Below the pieces are notes generated by a model that saw only the letters and a list, made by a program, of their open reading frames with translations, was not told the origin of the DNA and did not search any database. From positions 62,001-126,000 of the forward strand of contig CAKRMH010000007.1 of assembly GCA_934364805.1 (NCBI GenBank): 64,000 nt of DNA, written 5' to 3'. This stretch comes from an uncultured Lachnospiraceae bacterium (GTDB taxonomy: Bacteria; Bacillota; Clostridia; Lachnospirales; Lachnospiraceae). The position numbers and the translations under genes are program-made. Below, in pieces: positions 33,148 through 42,188 of the stretch; positions within the stretch are counted from its first letter, which is position 1, and the number at the start of each line of letters is the position of its first letter.

Positions 33148-34584
33148 ATGAGTAGTAACAAAGAGAACTTGGCAATGCAACGTATTGCTAAGTTGGTCGA
33201 CGAGAACAGTTTTATGGAAATTGGTTCTCATGTAACCGCACGCAGCACAGATTTTAATCTGAGCGCGGATCAGACACCTTCCGATGGTGTGATCACCGGT
33301 CATGGATTAGTTGATGGCAATCTGGTATTTATTTACAGCCAGGATGCTGCTGTCCTTGGTGGTACGATCGGAGAGATGCATGCAAAGAAAATTGCATCCG
33401 TATACGATATGGCAATGAAGATGGGCGCACCAGTCGTTGGATTCGTTGACTGTGGAGGAATCCGCCTTCAGGAATCTGTAGATGCACTGGACGGATTTGG
33501 ACAGATCTATGCAAAAGAAGTGGCTGCATCAGGTGTAGTTCCACAGATCTGTGGTGTATTTGGTAATTGCGGAGGAGGACTGGCAGTTGTGCCTGCCTTA
33601 TGTGATTTTGCTTTCATTGAAGAATCAAACGGCAAAATGTTTATGAATTCTCCGGATTCCATTAAAGGAAACCGCATTGAGAAGTGCGACACATCATCAG
33701 CAAAATTCCAGAGCGAGGAAAATGGCTGCATTGACCGCTATGGAAGTGAAGATGAGATCATTGCAGAGATCCGTTCTCTTATCACAATGCTTCCTCTGAA
33801 CAATGAAGGGGATGTTTATACGGAAGAATGTGAGGATGATTTAAACCGTATCTGTAACAATATGGATACCATGAAAGGCGATCCAAGATATTTATTGTCT
33901 GAGATCTCAGATGGACATGTATTCTTTGAGACCAGATCAGAGTATGCCAAGAATATGGTTACCGGTTTCTTTAAATTAAACGGAATGACAGTTGGTGCTG
34001 TTGCAAACTGCACAGAAGTTTACGATGAAGAGGGAAATAAGACTGAAGAATTTTCAAATTCTCTTTCTGCCCGTGGATGCGAGAAAGCAGCTGAATTCGT
34101 ACAATTTTGTGATGCATTTTCAATCCCTGTACTGACATTGACCAATGTGAGTGGATTTAATCCATGCAAATGCACGGAAAAGAGACTTGCAAAAGCGCTT
34201 GCGAGAATGACTTATGCATTTGCAAATGCAACAACTGCAAAAGTAAACCTTATCACAGGTGAAGCATATGGCAGTGCATATGTTTCCATGAATTCCAAAT
34301 CAATCGGTGCAGATCTTGTATATGCATGGAATGATGCAAAAGTTGGAATGATGGATGCAGATCTTGCAGTTAAGATCATGTATCCGGATGCAAAGGCAGA
34401 TGAACTATCCAAGAAGGCTGCTGAATATGAAAAACTTCAGTCTACTGCAGAGGCTGCTGCCCGCAGAGGATACGTAGATCGTCTGATTGCACCGGAGGAT
34501 TCCAGAAAATATCTCGTTGCGGCATTTGAAATGCTTTATACCAAATACGTAAACGAGCCGGAAAAGAAACATGGCACAAAGTAG
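33148..34584 (+). CDS. Carboxyltransferase subunit, acyl-CoA carboxylase beta / MmdA-like
   Basis: 478 aa crotonase-fold carboxyltransferase (PccB/12S/MmdA superfamily): N-half with DGVITGHGLVDG and GGTIGEMHAKKI, oxyanion glycines in FGNCGGGLAVVPALCDF, and C-half with SGFNPCKCTEKRLAKALARM and GEAYGSAYVSM. It transfers carboxyl between a CoA ester (or related acceptor) and biotin. It is shorter and more divergent than typical 510-aa methylmalonyl-CoA subunits, so the substrate is uncertain. SD GGAGGG. First of five genes with the gamma/delta-like subunit, biotin carrier, Na+ pump and a 5S-type carboxyltransferase. Confidence 0.85.
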   Translation: MSSNKENLAMQRIAKLVDENSFMEIGSHVTARSTDFNLSADQTPSDGVITGHGLVDGNLVFIYSQDAAVLGGTIGEMHAKKIASVYDMAMKMGAPVVGFVDCGGIRLQESVDALDGFGQIYAKEVAASGVVPQICGVFGNCGGGLAVVPALCDFAFIEESNGKMFMNSPDSIKGNRIEKCDTSSAKFQSEENGCIDRYGSEDEIIAEIRSLITMLPLNNEGDVYTEECEDDLNRICNNMDTMKGDPRYLLSEISDGHVFFETRSEYAKNMVTGFFKLNGMTVGAVANCTEVYDEEGNKTEEFSNSLSARGCEKAAEFVQFCDAFSIPVLTLTNVSGFNPCKCTEKRLAKALARMTYAFANATTAKVNLITGEAYGSAYVSMNSKSIGADLVYAWNDAKVGMMDADLAVKIMYPDAKADELSKKAAEYEKLQSTAEAAARRGYVDRLIAPEDSRKYLVAAFEMLYTKYVNEPEKKHGTK

Positions 34585-34597
34585 AAAGGTGAGGTTT

Positions 34598-35320
34598 ATG
34601 AAAAAGAAATTAGCATTGATTCTGAGCCTTTGCTTTATTCTGCTGACACTGGGTGCTTGTGGGACAGATCCGAAAGATGTAGATTATAACGGAGTAAGTT
34701 ATAATCAGTTGCAGGATTATTCGGCAAATCTTATTTCTTCCCTGACCGGATATAGCAGCAGCGATCTGGATTCGCTTCTCTCTGACAGCAGCAGTCTGGA
34801 TGAAAAAACAAGCAATATGGTTCAGAAATGGAAAGAGACAGTTGCAGATATTGGAGATTATCAGGGAACAGGAGAGTTTTCCGTTGATAAATCCGGAAAC
34901 ACACTGACAACAGATCAGATTCTTCATTTTGAAAAAAGAGATGTCGATTTTCAGGTAGTTATTAATTACACGGATATGTCAATCACCGGATATTCGGTTG
35001 AGCCGGTGTACAGCCTTGGGGAAAAGATGGAAAAGGCAGGAATGAACACGGTTATTTCCATGTGTGTAGTATTTGCAGTGCTCATTTTGATCAGTCTGAT
35101 TATCTATGCATTTAAGATTTTCCCATATCTTGAGAAAAAGAAACAGGAAAAATCCGAACCGTCTGTTGCAAAGGACCCGGTTGTTACACAGATCGAGCAG
35201 AAAGAAGAACAGCAGCTGGCAGATGATAACGAACTGGTTGCAGTTATTGCAGCTGCAATTGCAGCAAGCACAGGAACTTCTACAAGTGACTTTGTAGTTC
35301 GTTCAATTAATAGAAGATAA
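34598..35320 (+). CDS. OadG/MmdD-like sodium pump small subunit with lipoprotein ectodomain
   Basis: 240 aa from ATG 34598 (SD GGTGAGG). Residues 1-21 are a lipoprotein signal with lipobox LGAC (Cys21). About 22-148 are a Ser/Asp-rich ectodomain. About 150-172 are a membrane helix (MCVVFAVLILISLIIYAF). The tail is charged and ends ELVAVIAAAIAAS...FVVRSINRR, the segment typical of MmdD/MmdE and OadG subunits that assemble the decarboxylase. Normal OadG is only about 80-100 aa and lacks an ectodomain. Its role here is inferred to be holding the carboxyltransferase on the membrane pump. A start at 34571 inside the previous gene is rejected. Confidence 0.82.
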   Translation: MKKKLALILSLCFILLTLGACGTDPKDVDYNGVSYNQLQDYSANLISSLTGYSSSDLDSLLSDSSSLDEKTSNMVQKWKETVADIGDYQGTGEFSVDKSGNTLTTDQILHFEKRDVDFQVVINYTDMSITGYSVEPVYSLGEKMEKAGMNTVISMCVVFAVLILISLIIYAFKIFPYLEKKKQEKSEPSVAKDPVVTQIEQKEEQQLADDNELVAVIAAAIAASTGTSTSDFVVRSINRR

Positions 35321-35337
35321 TTCAGGAGGACTTTGAA

Positions 35338-35709
35338 ATGAAAAATTATACAATTACTGTGAACGGAAACGTTTATGACGTTACGGTAGAAGAGAATGGA
35401 ACATCGGCAGCTACAGCACCTGCAGCACCAAAAAGAACAGCAGCTGCACCTGCAGCGCCAGCCGCAAAACCAGCAGCGAATGCCGGAGCAGGAAGCATTA
35501 AGATCGAGGCCGGAGCAGCTGGAAAGGTATTTAAATTAGAGAAAAATGTCGGAGATGCAGTGAAAAAAGGAGATACTGTTTTAATCCTTGAAATCATGAA
35601 AATGGAGACTCCGGTTGTTGCTCCACAGGACGGCGTTGTCGCAAGCGTTGATGTAGCTGTTGGAGACGCTGTAGAATCCGGAGCGCTGCTTGCAACGTTA
35701 AACGAATAA
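35338..35709 (+). CDS. Biotin carboxyl carrier subunit (MmdC/OadA-C type)
   Basis: 123 aa. N-terminal region, Ala/Pro-rich hinge (about 24-50) and a biotinyl domain with EIMKME (biotinylated Lys88). The usual AMKM motif reads IMKM here. It carries CO2 between the carboxyltransferases and the membrane beta subunit. SD AGGAGG at 35325-35330. It is the only biotin carrier in the operon and so must serve both carboxyltransferases. Confidence 0.95.
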   Translation: MKNYTITVNGNVYDVTVEENGTSAATAPAAPKRTAAAPAAPAAKPAANAGAGSIKIEAGAAGKVFKLEKNVGDAVKKGDTVLILEIMKMETPVVAPQDGVVASVDVAVGDAVESGALLATLNE

Positions 35710-35727
35710 TCCGAGGAGGTAGTTATT

Positions 35728-36876
35728 GTGAGTTACGTAGGTGAAACATTATCAAACCTCCTACATCAGACAGCTTTTTTTAACCTGACATGGGGAAATT
35801 ATGTGATGATCGCAGTTGCATGTATTTTCCTGTTTCTGGCGATAAAAAAAGGATATGAGCCATTACTTTTAGTCCCGATTGCTTTTGGTATGCTTCTGGT
35901 AAATATCTATCCGGATATCATTGCATCACCGGAGGAGACAAGCAATGGCGTAGGCGGTTTACTTTATTATTTTTATACACTGGATGAATGGTCGATTCTT
36001 CCGTCACTGATTTTCCTTGGAGTAGGAGCGATGACTGACTTTGGTCCGCTGATTGCGAACCCGATCAGCTTCCTTCTTGGAGCAGCTGCCCAGTTTGGTA
36101 TTTTCTCCGCTTATTTCCTTGCAATCATTCTTGGATTTAATGATAAAGCTGCAGCCGCAGTTTCTATCATTGGAGGAGCAGACGGACCAACATCGATCTT
36201 CCTTGCTGGAAAGCTTGGTCAGACCGGATTGATGGGACCGATTGCAGTAGCCGCATATTCTTATATGGCTCTTGTACCGATCATCCAGCCACCAATTATG
36301 AAATTATTTACAACGAAAAAAGAACGTGCGATCAAGATGGAGAATCTCCGTCCGGTAAGTAAAAAGGAGAGAATTCTTTTCCCAATCGTTGTTACGATTA
36401 TTGTATGTACGATCCTTCCTACAACCGCACCGCTTGTTGGTATGCTGATGCTCGGTAATTTATTCCGTGAATGCGGAGTGGTTCGTCAGTTACAGGAAAC
36501 AGCATCCAATGCACTTATGTATATTGTCGTAATTCTTTTGGGAACATCAGTAGGTGCAACAACCAGTGCGGAGGCATTCTTAAACTGGAGCACGATCAAG
36601 ATCGTTATTCTCGGCCTTGTCGCTTTTATGGTTGGAACAGCAGCCGGAGTACTGTTTGGTAAGCTGTTATGTTTCATTACAAAAGGCAAGATCAATCCTT
36701 TGATCGGTTCGGCAGGTGTATCTGCTGTACCAATGGCTGCACGTGTATCTCAGAAAGTAGGTGCAGAAGAAGATCCGACCAACTTCCTGTTAATGCATGC
36801 AATGGGACCAAACGTTGCCGGTGTTATCGGAACTGCAGTTGCAGCCGGATGTTTCATGGCAATTTTTGGAATTTAA
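35728..36876 (+). CDS. Sodium-pumping decarboxylase beta subunit (OadB/MmdB)
   Basis: 382 aa membrane protein that decarboxylates carboxybiotin and exports Na+. GTG start at 35728 with SD GAGGAGGT (35713-35720). About nine to eleven hydrophobic segments. The conserved region IIIa GGADGPTSIFLAGKL (around residues 149-163) carries the essential aspartate known from Klebsiella OadB, and the C-terminal motif is GSAGVSAVPMAARVSQKVG. Slightly shorter than the Klebsiella protein (433 aa). Fourth gene of the operon. Confidence 0.95.
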   Translation: MSYVGETLSNLLHQTAFFNLTWGNYVMIAVACIFLFLAIKKGYEPLLLVPIAFGMLLVNIYPDIIASPEETSNGVGGLLYYFYTLDEWSILPSLIFLGVGAMTDFGPLIANPISFLLGAAAQFGIFSAYFLAIILGFNDKAAAAVSIIGGADGPTSIFLAGKLGQTGLMGPIAVAAYSYMALVPIIQPPIMKLFTTKKERAIKMENLRPVSKKERILFPIVVTIIVCTILPTTAPLVGMLMLGNLFRECGVVRQLQETASNALMYIVVILLGTSVGATTSAEAFLNWSTIKIVILGLVAFMVGTAAGVLFGKLLCFITKGKINPLIGSAGVSAVPMAARVSQKVGAEEDPTNFLLMHAMGPNVAGVIGTAVAAGCFMAIFGI

Positions 36877-36930
36877 GTAAACTCTGTTTTTCAGGGTGAT
36901 TCGATGTTTAGTATTTAGGAGGATAAATCA

Positions 36931-38352
36931 ATGTCAGCAGAGACAAAGAAACCCGTTAAGATTACGGAAACTATCTTGCGTGATGCCCATCAGTCCATGA
37001 TTGCGACTCGAATGACAACAGAGCAGATGCTTCCGATTGTTGATAAAATGGATAAAGTCGGCTATCATGCAGTGGAATGCTGGGGTGGTGCAACATTTGA
37101 CGCCTGCCTTCGTTTCCTGAAGGAAGATCCATGGGATCGCCTGCGCAAATTAAGAGACGGCTTTAAAAATACAAAATTACAGATGCTTTTCCGTGGTCAG
37201 AATATTCTTGGCTATCGTCCATATGCAGATGATGTTGTTGAATATTTTGTACAGAAATCAATTGCCAACGGAATTGATATTATTCGTATCTTTGACTGTC
37301 TGAATGATCTTCGTAATCTTCAGACTGCAGTAACTGCTACGAATAAAGAAAAGGGACATGCCCAGGTGGCACTTTCTTATACACTTGGCGATGCTTACAC
37401 ATTGGATTATTGGACAGAGATGGCAAAACGCGTAGAGGATATGGGAGCGAATTCCTTATGTATCAAAGATATGGCTGGACTTCTTGTCCCTTATAAGGCA
37501 GATGAACTGGTTCATGCATTGAAGGAAGTCGTAGATATTCCAATCGAGCTTCATACACATTATACATCCGGTGTGGCTTCCATGACTTATCTGAAAGGTG
37601 TAGAGGCAGGATGTGACATCATTGATACTGCAATGTCACCGTTTGCACTTGGAACCAGCCAGCCTGCTACAGAAGTTATGGTTGAGACATTTAAAGGAAC
37701 GCCATACGATACCGGACTGGATCAGAAGCTTCTGGCTGAGATTGCAGATTATTTCAGACCAATGAGAGAGGAAGCACTTAAGAGCGGATTAATGAATCCG
37801 AAGGTATTAGGTGTTAATATCCAGACATTATTATATCAGGTACCTGGCGGCATGCTTTCCAACCTGATCTCGCAGCTGAAAGAGCAGGGTGCAGAAGACA
37901 AGTACGAAGAGGTATTAAAAGAGGTTCCGCGTGTTCGTAAAGACCTCGGTGAGCCGCCACTTGTTACACCTTCTTCACAGATCGTTGGAACACAGTCCGT
38001 ATTCAATGTACTGATGGGCGAAAGATATAAAGTTGCAACAAAAGAGACCAAAGAGGTACTGGAAGGAAAATATGGTCAGACAGTAAAACCTTTCAATCAG
38101 GAAATCGTAGATAAGGTACTTACTGCGGATGAGAAGGCTTCCAGCATCACATGCCGCCCGGCTGATCTTCTTGAGCCGGAACTTGCTAAGATTGAATCCG
38201 AAATGAAGCAGTGGAAACAGCAGGATGAGGATATTCTCTCTTATGCTTTGTTCCCACAGGTGGCTACCGAATTCTTCAAATATCGTCAGGCACAGCAGAC
38301 ACAGGTGGATGCAAAAGCTGCAGATACAAAGAACGGAGCTTATCCGGTATAA
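36931..38352 (+). CDS. 5S-type carboxyltransferase: pyruvate/oxaloacetate (OadA-like, no biotin domain)
   Basis: 473 aa. TIM-barrel carboxyltransferase with ILRDAHQSMIATRM (metal-site Asp and the HQS motif), carbamylated-Lys motif SLCIKDMAGLL, metal-binding LHTHYTSG and SPFALGTSQP. It removes the carboxyl from oxaloacetate (or adds to pyruvate) via biotin. The biotinyl domain found at the end of OadA/PycB is missing; the separate carrier at 35338 would replace it. SD GGAGGAT. Last gene before a terminator. Confidence 0.93.
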   Translation: MSAETKKPVKITETILRDAHQSMIATRMTTEQMLPIVDKMDKVGYHAVECWGGATFDACLRFLKEDPWDRLRKLRDGFKNTKLQMLFRGQNILGYRPYADDVVEYFVQKSIANGIDIIRIFDCLNDLRNLQTAVTATNKEKGHAQVALSYTLGDAYTLDYWTEMAKRVEDMGANSLCIKDMAGLLVPYKADELVHALKEVVDIPIELHTHYTSGVASMTYLKGVEAGCDIIDTAMSPFALGTSQPATEVMVETFKGTPYDTGLDQKLLAEIADYFRPMREEALKSGLMNPKVLGVNIQTLLYQVPGGMLSNLISQLKEQGAEDKYEEVLKEVPRVRKDLGEPPLVTPSSQIVGTQSVFNVLMGERYKVATKETKEVLEGKYGQTVKPFNQEIVDKVLTADEKASSITCRPADLLEPELAKIESEMKQWKQQDEDILSYALFPQVATEFFKYRQAQQTQVDAKAADTKNGAYPV

Positions 38353-38377
38353 AACAGAATAAACCATGTATTTCGGG

Positions 38378-38418
38378 GAGCTTATTTCAGATGGAATTTG
38401 GAATAAGCTCTCTTTTTT
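38378..38418 (+). terminator. Intrinsic terminator of the decarboxylase operon
   Basis: A 9-bp stem GAGCTTATT / AATAAGCTC (38378-38386, 38402-38410) followed by TCTTTTTT. Confidence 0.85.
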
Positions 38419-38421
38419 GCG

Positions 38422-38449
38422 TTGCAAGATCAATATTCTCTGCTATAAT
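38422..38449 (+). promoter_or_regulatory. Promoter of the RpiR-cmk-ispH-S1 operon
   Basis: TTGCAA (38422-38427), a 16-nt spacer and TATAAT (38444-38449). Confidence 0.7.
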
Positions 38450-38481
38450 AAATATATTACACATAAAACAGAGAGGATCAT

Positions 38482-39411
38482 ATGAGCAATACAAACGACT
38501 TGTTGAATCGGATTAATCATTCCTACAGTGCAATGAGTAAAGGGCAGAAACTCCTTGCAACATATATTACAGATAATTATGATAAAGCAGTTTTCCTGAC
38601 AGCAGCAAAAATGGGAGAGATCGTCGGTGTAAGTGAATCAACGGTAGTAAGATTTGCCACGCACCTTGGCTATAAGGGTTACCCGGAATTCCAGAAGGCT
38701 TTAGAGGAACTTGTGCGGAATAAGCTGAATTCCATCCAGCGCATGGAGGTTACTTATGGAAGAATCAGCCAGTCTAAGATCTTAGAGACCGTATTACAGT
38801 CGGATGCGGATAAGATCAAATCAACTCTGGAAAAGATTGATCAGAATGCGTTTGAAATGGCAGTAAATACCATTCTGGATGCAAAAAATATCTATATTGT
38901 CGGAATCCGAAGCTGTGCACCTCTCGCAAGTTTTCTGGCTTTTTATTTTAATCTTATGTTCGACAATGTCAGGTTACTGCATACAAGCAGTTCGAGTGAA
39001 CTTTTTGAACAGATGGTCAGGATCGGTAAAGATGATGCGATCATAGGAATCAGTTTCCCAAGATACTCCATGCGTACGTTGAAGGCACTGGAATTTGCAA
39101 ATAACCGGAATGCAAAGGTGATAACCATTACGGACAGCGTGCATTCGCCGATGAATCTTTATTCTTCCTGCAATCTGATCGCAGACAGCGATATGGCATC
39201 AATTGTGGATTCGCTTGTTGCACCGCTTAGTGTGATCAATGCGCTGATAGTTGCACTTTGTATGAAAAAACAAAAAGAGGTGGCAGGTACACTGACCATG
39301 CTTGAGGATATATGGGATGAATATCAGGTATACGAGAATGATGAAATCAATTATATTGATGATTCTATCAAGATGCGTTATGCCAGATTAGAGGATACAG
39401 ATCATGAGTAA
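38482..39411 (+). CDS. MurR/RpiR-family transcriptional regulator
   Basis: 309 aa. N-terminal HTH_6 domain (about 1-77, with VGVSESTVVRFATHLGYKGYPEF) and a C-terminal SIS phosphosugar-binding domain (about 125-265, IYIVGIRSCAPLA; GISFPRYSMRT). Usually senses a sugar phosphate. No sugar gene is adjacent; instead it overlaps the flavoprotein by 8 bp and heads the cmk-ispH-S1 unit, so its ligand and targets are unclear. SD GAGAGGA. Confidence 0.92.
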   Translation: MSNTNDLLNRINHSYSAMSKGQKLLATYITDNYDKAVFLTAAKMGEIVGVSESTVVRFATHLGYKGYPEFQKALEELVRNKLNSIQRMEVTYGRISQSKILETVLQSDADKIKSTLEKIDQNAFEMAVNTILDAKNIYIVGIRSCAPLASFLAFYFNLMFDNVRLLHTSSSSELFEQMVRIGKDDAIIGISFPRYSMRTLKALEFANNRNAKVITITDSVHSPMNLYSSCNLIADSDMASIVDSLVAPLSVINALIVALCMKKQKEVAGTLTMLEDIWDEYQVYENDEINYIDDSIKMRYARLEDTDHE

Positions 39412-40633
39412 GATAATTGTAATTGGCGGTGGCCCGGCAGGAATGTTTGCAGCAATTACGGCTGCTGAAAAGGGACATAAAGTAATATTAATTGATAAAA
39501 ATGAAAAACTCGGGAAAAAATTATTTATAACAGGAAAGGGCCGGTGCAACATCACAAATGCATCAGATATTGATGTTTTGTTTCAAAATGTGATGAGCAA
39601 CCGGAAATTCCTGTACAGTGCGTTTTATGGCTATGATAATGAACAGGTAATCCGTTTTTTTGAAAGTCATGGACTGCCTGTGAAAACAGAACGTGGAAAT
39701 CGTGTTTTCCCGCAATCCGATCATTCTTCGGACGTGATTGCATGTCTGACGAAGGTCCTGAGACAGCTTAAAGTAGAGGTTCTGCTCCACACGGAGGTGG
39801 CAGAGATCATTGCCGGTGAAGATGGTGCAGGAGGGGTAATGCTGTCAGATCAGACAAAGCTTTTGGCAGATGCAGTGATTGTTGCAACCGGTGGCGTATC
39901 CTATCCACAGACCGGATCTACGGGAGACGGATACCGTTTTGCGGCAAAAACCGGACATCAGATCATAACGCCGGTTCCTGCGCTTGTTCCTTTTGAAATA
40001 AAGGAATCCTGGGTGAAAGAATTGCAGGGACTCTCTTTGAAGAATACGGCAATCCGTATATATTCTGGAAAGAAAATGATCTATGATGACTTTGGAGAAA
40101 TGCTTTTTACGCATTTTGGAGTAAGTGGTCCGATGATATTATCGGCAAGTGCGTCTATAAAACCAACGTATTATAAAGATGACCTGCAGATGGTGATTGA
40201 CTTAAAGCCGGCCCTTGATACAGAACAGCTGGACAAGCGTGTGTTACGTGAATTTGAGGATGCGAAAAACAAGCAGTTTAAGAATTCCATCCACAAGCTG
40301 TTCCCAGCGAAAATGATCCCGGTTATCATTGAGCTGAGTGGCATTCATCCGGATAAAAAGGTGAATGAGATATCCAAAGAAGAGAGAACGGCTTTGGTTC
40401 ATCTGATCAAAAATCTGCCGATGACAATCACCGGAGTAAGGGATTTTAAAGAAGCAATCATTACAAAAGGTGGGGTGTCGGTGAAAGACGTTGATCCATC
40501 CACGATGGAATCAAAGAAATGCAGGCATCTGTATTTCTGCGGAGAAGTGTTGGACCTCGATGCGATGACAGGAGGATACAATCTTCAGATTGCATGGTCG
40601 ACTGGACATCTTGCAGGAGAAAGCGTTGAATAA
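39404..40633 (+). CDS. FAD-dependent oxidoreductase, HI0933/BaiN-like
   Basis: 409 aa flavoprotein. FAD-binding start IIVIGGGPAGMFAAITAAEKG, then KLFITGKGRCNITN; the middle domain; and a C-terminal FAD motif (GGYNLQIAWSTGHLAG). The family is widespread and mostly uncharacterised; BaiN of Clostridium scindens takes part in bile-acid reduction, but this copy lies in the housekeeping cmk-ispH-S1 cluster seen in many Clostridia, so a bile-acid role cannot be assumed. Overlaps the RpiR gene by 8 bp. Confidence 0.9.
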   Translation: MSKIIVIGGGPAGMFAAITAAEKGHKVILIDKNEKLGKKLFITGKGRCNITNASDIDVLFQNVMSNRKFLYSAFYGYDNEQVIRFFESHGLPVKTERGNRVFPQSDHSSDVIACLTKVLRQLKVEVLLHTEVAEIIAGEDGAGGVMLSDQTKLLADAVIVATGGVSYPQTGSTGDGYRFAAKTGHQIITPVPALVPFEIKESWVKELQGLSLKNTAIRIYSGKKMIYDDFGEMLFTHFGVSGPMILSASASIKPTYYKDDLQMVIDLKPALDTEQLDKRVLREFEDAKNKQFKNSIHKLFPAKMIPVIIELSGIHPDKKVNEISKEERTALVHLIKNLPMTITGVRDFKEAIITKGGVSVKDVDPSTMESKKCRHLYFCGEVLDLDAMTGGYNLQIAWSTGHLAGESVE

Positions 40634-40658
40634 TAACAGAAAAAGGAAGGAATTATAT

Positions 40659-41330
40659 ATGAAATACAATATTGCAATTGATGGACCGGCAGGAGCCGGG
40701 AAAAGTACGATCGCCAAAAAACTTGCGGCAGATCTGGGATATATCTATGTAGATACAGGCGCTATGTACCGTGCTATGGCATATTATTTCATCCAGAATA
40801 AGATTGCTGCAGATAATGAAAAAGCGGTTGCAGAGGCATGTGCGGATGTTGATATTACGATCCAGTACAAAGACGGTGAACAGCAGGTGCTGTTAAATGG
40901 AGAGAATGTAAACGGTGTGATCCGCAATGAAGAAGTCGGAAATATGGCATCTGCTACAAGTGTTTATCCGGTTGTAAGGACAAAGCTTGTGGATCTGCAA
41001 AGACAGCTGGCACAGAAAGAGAATGTGATCATGGACGGCCGGGACATTGGAACCGTTGTTCTTCCAGATGCCAATGTGAAGATTTATCTGACCGCAGGAA
41101 GCAGAGTACGGGCAGAGAGACGATATAAAGAACTTCAGGAGAAAGGAGTCCACTGTGATCTGGGTGAGATCGAAAAGGATATCATCGATCGTGATTACCG
41201 GGATATGCACCGGGAAACTTCACCGTTACAACAGGCGGATGATGCTGTTTGTCTGGATTCTTCCAATCTTGATATTGACGGAGTTGTATCAGAAATGAAA
41301 AAAATCATTCAAAGTAAGGCACAGGTGTAG
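40659..41330 (+). CDS. cmk: Cytidylate kinase
   Basis: 223 aa, phosphorylates (d)CMP. P-loop IDGPAGAGKSTIAKKLA at the start, DTGAMYRA, and MDGRDIGTVVLPDA. ATG 40659 follows AAGGAAGGA; the in-frame ATG at 40590 lies in the previous gene. Third gene of the unit, 3 nt before ispH. Confidence 0.97.
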   Translation: MKYNIAIDGPAGAGKSTIAKKLAADLGYIYVDTGAMYRAMAYYFIQNKIAADNEKAVAEACADVDITIQYKDGEQQVLLNGENVNGVIRNEEVGNMASATSVYPVVRTKLVDLQRQLAQKENVIMDGRDIGTVVLPDANVKIYLTAGSRVRAERRYKELQEKGVHCDLGEIEKDIIDRDYRDMHRETSPLQQADDAVCLDSSNLDIDGVVSEMKKIIQSKAQV

Positions 41331-41333
41331 TTT

Positions 41334-42188
41334 ATGAATATAAAACTTGCAAAAAGTGCAGGATTCTGTTTTGGAGTAAAACGGGCAGTGAATATGGTAT
41401 ATGACCGGATCGGACAGACGGATACGCCGATCTATACATATGGACCGATCATTCATAACGAGGAAGTTGTAAAGGATATGGAATCCAAAGGAGTACATGT
41501 TGTGGAAGATCTTTCATCTTTAGCAACACTTCCGAAGGGAATCATCATTATCCGTTCGCACGGGATCAGTAAAACGGAATATGAGAAGATGCAGGATGCT
41601 GGATTTGAAATTGTTGATGCGACCTGCCCATTTGTCCTTAAGATCCACAGGCTTGTAAGGGAATATAGCATGAAAGGGCATTATATTATTATTGTTGGCA
41701 ATGAAAATCATCCGGAAGTACAGGGAATCCGTGGATGGGTAGAAGAAAACGGCGTTTCCATCATTGCAACAAAGGAGGATGCTGACAATTTTGCTCTGCC
41801 GGATGCAGTTCCGGTGACAATTGTGTCGCAAACGACATTTAACTACAATAAATTTCAAGAATTAGTTGAAATTATCACGAAAAAAGGTTATGATATAAAT
41901 GTTTTAAATACAATCTGTAATGCAACAGAAGAACGACAGACAGAAGCCCGCAGCATTGCAAAAGAATCGGATGCGATGATTGTGATCGGTGGAAAGAGTA
42001 GTTCAAATACACAGAAGTTATTTGAAATATGTAAAAATGAATGTGCAAATACTTACTATATACAAACGAGTAGCGATATGGATTACACAAAGTTAAGATC
42101 CATCAATAACGTAGGTATTACCGCAGGGGCATCAACCCCAAACAATATTATTGAGGAGGTTTCAAAGAATGTCAGAAATGAGCTTTGA
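41334..42188 (+). CDS. ispH: 4-hydroxy-3-methylbut-2-enyl diphosphate reductase
   Basis: Last step of the MEP isoprenoid pathway, an Fe-S enzyme. Conserved cysteines in GFCFGVKRAV (Cys12), DATCPFVLKIH (about 96) and NTICNATEERQ (about 192) hold the cluster; TTFN and the GASTPNNIIEEV end are present. 284 aa, full length. It ends 20 nt inside the S1 gene, in a different frame. Many Clostridia have IspH fused to S1; here they are separate but overlapping. Confidence 0.96.
   Translation: MNIKLAKSAGFCFGVKRAVNMVYDRIGQTDTPIYTYGPIIHNEEVVKDMESKGVHVVEDLSSLATLPKGIIIIRSHGISKTEYEKMQDAGFEIVDATCPFVLKIHRLVREYSMKGHYIIIVGNENHPEVQGIRGWVEENGVSIIATKEDADNFALPDAVPVTIVSQTTFNYNKFQELVEIITKKGYDINVLNTICNATEERQTEARSIAKESDAMIVIGGKSSSNTQKLFEICKNECANTYYIQTSSDMDYTKLRSINNVGITAGASTPNNIIEEVSKNVRNEL

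Noticed and set aside
38482..40633. Bile-acid (bai) cluster suggested by the BaiN-like flavoprotein
   Set aside because: No other bai genes; the context is the housekeeping cmk-ispH-S1 cluster.
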